A stretch of 9,153 nucleotides of DNA, from assembly GCA_902789835.1 (NCBI GenBank), contig CADAPN010000100.1, positions 1 through 9,153 of the forward strand. The letters run 5' to 3'. A program made the translations under genes and the position numbers. The DNA is from Oscillospiraceae bacterium. Lineage in GTDB: Bacteria; Bacillota_A; Clostridia; Oscillospirales; Oscillospiraceae. This document shows, piece by piece, positions 6,856 to 9,153 of this stretch. Numbering within the stretch: position 1 is the first letter of the stretch; every line of letters starts with the position of its first letter. The notes under the pieces were generated by a model. It had not been told where the DNA came from. It did no database searches and saw only the letters and a list, made by a program, of their open reading frames with translations.

Positions 6856-8223
6856 TCCGGACACTGCAGAAAAAATTTGTCATTACGGCAATGATCGCCG
6901 TGACCGTTTTGCTTCTGGTTGTTTTGGGTGCGCTGAACGTGTTCAACGCCGTTTCCAACATCCGTCAGGCGGAATTCCTCCTGGACGATCTGGGGCGGCA
7001 GGCTGTCTTTTTCCCGCGCACGGACGGTCAGGCTCTTCCGCCTCCCGCGGCTTCCGGGGAACCGGAACCCGCTTTGGCCGCCCAAACCCCTCCCGGAAGC
7101 GGTGAACCGGAAGCTTTGGACCGCAGACGGCGGCACGGTTTTCTGGATGAGCCGATGGACGATAACATGCGCATGTCCGCACTGTATTTTGTTGCGGACC
7201 TGGATGGTCAGGGTCATGTAATCGGCACGGACATAAGCCATATTGCTTCCGTCACGGAAGAGGAAGCCGCCAGTCTTGCCCTCGGCCTTGATGTGAGCCG
7301 GACGAGCGGAACGGCCGGATCCTATCGATATAAGGTTTTCCCGCGCCCGGAAGGCGGATACCGCATTGTCTTCCTGGACAGCGGCACCCGCCGAAATGCG
7401 GTCATGCGTGTTGCACTTCTGTCTTTGCTGCTTGGCTCTGTCAGCTGGCTTCTGATGCTTGCGCTGGTTATTGCGCTCTCCCGCCGGGCCATCCGTCCCA
7501 TTGCGGAAAACATGGAGCGGCAGCGGCAGTTTGTGACCGATGCCGGGCATGAGTTAAAAACCCCCGTCGCCATCATCCTTGCCAATGTGGACCAATGTGG
7601 ACGCAATGGAAATGCGCGGCGGAGAAAACAAGTACAGCCGGAACATTCGCTCCCAGGCAGGGCGGCTCGGCGAGCTGATGAAGAACCTTCTGACCCTGGC
7701 GCGCGTCGACGAGTACAGCGTCCTGGAGCAGCCCCAGCAGATCGATTTTTCCGCATTATGCCGGGAGGTATTTCTTCCCTTCCGCGAAGCGGCCGAGCTG
7801 AAGGACATCCGTTTTACCGCCGGGCTTACGGACGGTCTGACCCTGGCGGGCGACCGCGCGCTGCTCTCTCAGCTTTGTTCGATTCTGGCGGATAATGCCG
7901 TGAAGTACTGTCCGGAGCATGGAGAGATCCTCATCACCCTCCGTTCTGAGAATCACCGCGTCTGTCTGCGCGTTTCCAACACCGTGACGGAGGTCCCGGA
8001 TCTAAACCGGATTTTCGATCGTTTTTACCGTGCCGACAGTTCCCGGAATCAGAAATCCGGCGGATTCGGCATCGGTCTGTCCGCCGCGCAGGCCATTGCG
8101 CGCCTGCACAAGGCGGAGCTGACCGCCGGGTATGATCCCGACGACCGCCTGCTGAGCTTCTCAGCCCGTTTTCCCGCCATGACGGAAGAGCACCCGGGCG
8201 TCCCGAAGTCGGTCGCTCTCTGA
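6852..8223 (+). pseudogene. Sensor histidine kinase, frameshifted by a 10-bp tandem duplication
   Basis: Membrane sensor kinase partner of the adjacent response regulator. The GTG start overlaps the regulator stop and has TGGAGG 7 nt upstream. Features in order: membrane helix 1 (about 9-31), a proline-rich extracytoplasmic loop (32-182), membrane helix 2 (183-210), and the H-box AGHELKTP with H233. At residue 247 the frame is lost. The first frame ends at 7895 (347 residues, without the ATP-binding domain). The rest of the kinase continues in the +1 frame to 8223: DHp helix 2 (MKNLLTLARVDE), N-box DNAVKY, F-box RFYRAD and G-box GGFGIGLS. The shift is fully explained by two perfect adjacent copies of a 10-bp unit (7582-7601). 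With one copy the gene encodes 453 residues, a normal length. No slippery site supports programmed frameshifting. It may be a true pseudogene, a reversible mutation or a sequence error. Confidence 0.92.
7582..7601 (+). repeat. Perfect 10-bp tandem duplication within the histidine kinase gene
   Basis: The unit ccaatgtgga occurs twice back to back (7582-7591, 7592-7601). Ten extra bases shift the frame by +1. Deleting one copy joins A-N-V-D to A-M-E-M and restores the kinase fold. Confidence 0.95.
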
Positions 8224-8263
8224 GTCTTCACCGCGGCGGATTCCCGTCTTTGTTTACCTTTAT

Positions 8264-8285
8264 GAATACCATTTTGACATTATTC
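8264..8285. promoter_or_regulatory. Weak inverted repeat upstream of the TetR-like gene, possible operator
   Basis: GAATA (8264-8268) and TATTC (8281-8285) form 5-bp half-sites 12 bp apart, 22 bp before the TTG start. A TTGACA lies between them (8274-8279), but no matching -10 follows at normal spacing. TetR-family proteins often bind a palindrome before their own gene. This one is short and could be chance. Confidence 0.2.
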
Positions 8286-8307
8286 TGTTTGAAGGGAGGT
8301 CTTCCGT

Positions 8308-8880
8308 TTGTCCGGTCAGACCAGAATCGCCATTCGTGACGCTTTTTTGAAGCTTCTCTCAGAGCGGCCCCTGAGCAAAATCACCGTCAGGGATATTACC
8401 AACGAGTGCGGGATTAACCGGAATTCCTTCTATTATCACTATCCCGACATTCCCACACTGATTGAGGAGATCTTCTCCGAAGAACTCAGCCGGATTATCC
8501 GGGAGCACCCGAACATCAGCAGTCTGGAGGACTGTGTCATCACCGCTGCCAACTTCGCCTCCCAGAATCGTCAGGTTATCCGCCATATTTATTCCAGTAC
8601 CCGCCGCGATCTTTTTGAGCAGTACATGTGGCGTGTCTGCGACAAGACGGTGGAGCTTTATTTTGAGACCGTCTATCCCTCCATCAGCACGCCGTCCGAG
8701 GAGTGGAACGGACTCATGCATATGCTCTCCTGTCTCTGCTACGGGATCTTCAGCGCCTGGCTGGCAGAAGGGATGCGCAGCGATATGGCCGCCTATCTGG
8801 AGAAGATGAGTGAGGTCAGCCGCGGCCTTACGGCAGAGCTGGTCCGACGCTGTCAGACGAAAAACAGCTTCAAGCTGTAA
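8308..8880 (+). CDS. TetR/AcrR-family transcriptional regulator
   Basis: A 190-residue cytoplasmic DNA-binding protein. The N-terminal TetR helix-turn-helix spans about 5-52, with the recognition region ITVRDITNECGINRNSFYYHY (split here as ITVRDITNECG at 25-35 and INRNSFYYHY at 36-45), the FYYHY block being diagnostic. Residues 53-190 are the helical ligand/dimer domain, resembling the C-terminal domain of DhaS-like regulators. The TTG start is chosen because AAGGGAGG (8292-8299) lies 8 nt upstream. It begins 84 bp after the kinase frame ends and has no obvious target gene in the window. Most TetR proteins repress a neighbouring operon, but the next gene is convergent, so its regulon is unknown. 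Confidence 0.9.
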   Translation: MSGQTRIAIRDAFLKLLSERPLSKITVRDITNECGINRNSFYYHYPDIPTLIEEIFSEELSRIIREHPNISSLEDCVITAANFASQNRQVIRHIYSSTRRDLFEQYMWRVCDKTVELYFETVYPSISTPSEEWNGLMHMLSCLCYGIFSAWLAEGMRSDMAAYLEKMSEVSRGLTAELVRRCQTKNSFKL

Positions 8881-8934
8881 TGCCGTTCTTTCATCAACGA
8901 TTCTTTTATCCAAAAGTCAACTTCTTCAAAACGG

Positions 8935-8972
8935 AAGCGGGGCTCCCTCCATGACGGACGGGAGCCCCGCTT
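8935..8972. terminator. Bidirectional terminator hairpin between convergent genes
   Basis: A perfect 13-bp GC-rich stem (8935-8947 with 8960-8972) with a 12-nt loop lies between the TetR-like stop (8880) and the stop of the minus-strand HMA gene (8998). On the minus strand it is followed closely by a short T-run (complement of 8928-8931). On the plus strand the T-tract is weak, so it probably works best for the minus-strand gene. Confidence 0.8.
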
Positions 8973-8997
8973 GCTGTGTATTGCTCAGATTCTTGTA

Positions 8998-9153
8998 TCA
9001 GTCGACAACGTGGTAGCCTGCGCCTTCCACAGCCGCCTTCAGCGCTGCCGGATCCAGCGCCGCGCCGGTGACAACGGCGGTTCCGGCGGTATGGCTGACG
9101 ACCGCGGACTCGACACCTGCAACCGCTTCGAGCGCTTTCTTTGTGCGGGCTTC
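8998..9153 (-). CDS. C-terminal fragment of a heavy-metal-associated (HMA) domain protein
   Basis: Only the last 51 residues and the TGA stop (9000-8998) are in the window; the 5' end lies beyond the right edge. The sequence E-A-R-T-K-K-A-L-E-A-V-A-G-V-E-S-A-V-V followed by G-T-A-V-V-T and ending A-G-Y-H-V-V-D fits the second half of a ferredoxin-like HMA fold: the helix after the metal-binding CxxC, strand 2, strand 3, the second helix and the last strand. The CxxC itself would be just outside. It could be a free CopZ-type copper chaperone or the C-terminal HMA found on many clostridial copper ATPases. Alanine and valine richness resembles the latter. It is followed by the bidirectional terminator. 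Confidence 0.75.
   Translation of the reverse strand, partial: EARTKKALEAVAGVESAVVSHTAGTAVVTGAALDPAALKAAVEGAGYHVVD

Noticed and set aside
7575..7610. Programmed ribosomal frameshift to join the two kinase halves
   Set aside because: There is no slippery heptamer or downstream structure, and the perfect 10-bp duplication explains the shift completely.

Overview
The window looks like chromosomal DNA from a GC-rich member of the Bacillota, most likely class Clostridia (Oscillospirales or Lachnospirales type). This is inferred from three things: strong AGGAGG-like ribosome binding sites with TTG and GTG starts, sigma-A type promoters, and protein families typical of gut Clostridia (a single-HMA CopA, a DUF1858 redox protein, a pseudokinase/C-type-lectin membrane protein). 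The exact taxon cannot be read from the sequence. No tRNA, rRNA, CRISPR array or insertion sequence was seen.

Layout. The left part is on the minus strand. A copper-type P1B ATPase (copA, start 2087) runs off the left edge. Upstream of it lies a membrane protein with a degenerate kinase C-lobe and an extracellular C-type-lectin domain (2242-3987), then a metallo-beta-lactamase/beta-CASP nuclease (4044-5654). A divergent intergenic region with two well-formed promoters separates these from plus-strand genes: a 69-residue DUF1858 protein (5889-6098) closed by a strong terminator, an OmpR-family response regulator (6181-6855) overlapping its histidine kinase partner (6852-8223), and a TetR-like regulator (8308-8880). 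A bidirectional terminator hairpin follows. The right edge holds the C-terminal 51 residues of a minus-strand heavy-metal-associated (HMA) domain protein.

Two genes carry precise lesions. copA keeps its HMA, TGES, DKTGT, SEHP and GDGxND motifs in one open frame. However, the sequence jumps from the fifth membrane helix straight to the residues after the CPC motif, so the copper-binding CPC motif and most of transmembrane helix 6 are missing (roughly 30 residues, in frame). The histidine kinase is split just after its phospho-acceptor histidine by a perfect 10-bp tandem duplication (7582-7601). Removing one copy restores an ordinary 453-residue kinase. Either lesion could be real (gene decay, or for the duplication a reversible switch) or an assembly or sequencing error.

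Working together: the regulator and kinase form one two-component pair whose output is probably disabled unless the duplication is collapsed. The DUF1858 protein is a self-contained monocistronic unit. copA at the left edge and the HMA fragment at the right edge are both copper-handling in type. The right-edge piece resembles the C-terminal HMA of clostridial copper ATPases, so a second, possibly intact, ATPase or a chaperone may lie just outside. I found no convincing wholly novel multi-gene system. The pseudokinase-lectin protein is the least conventional gene.
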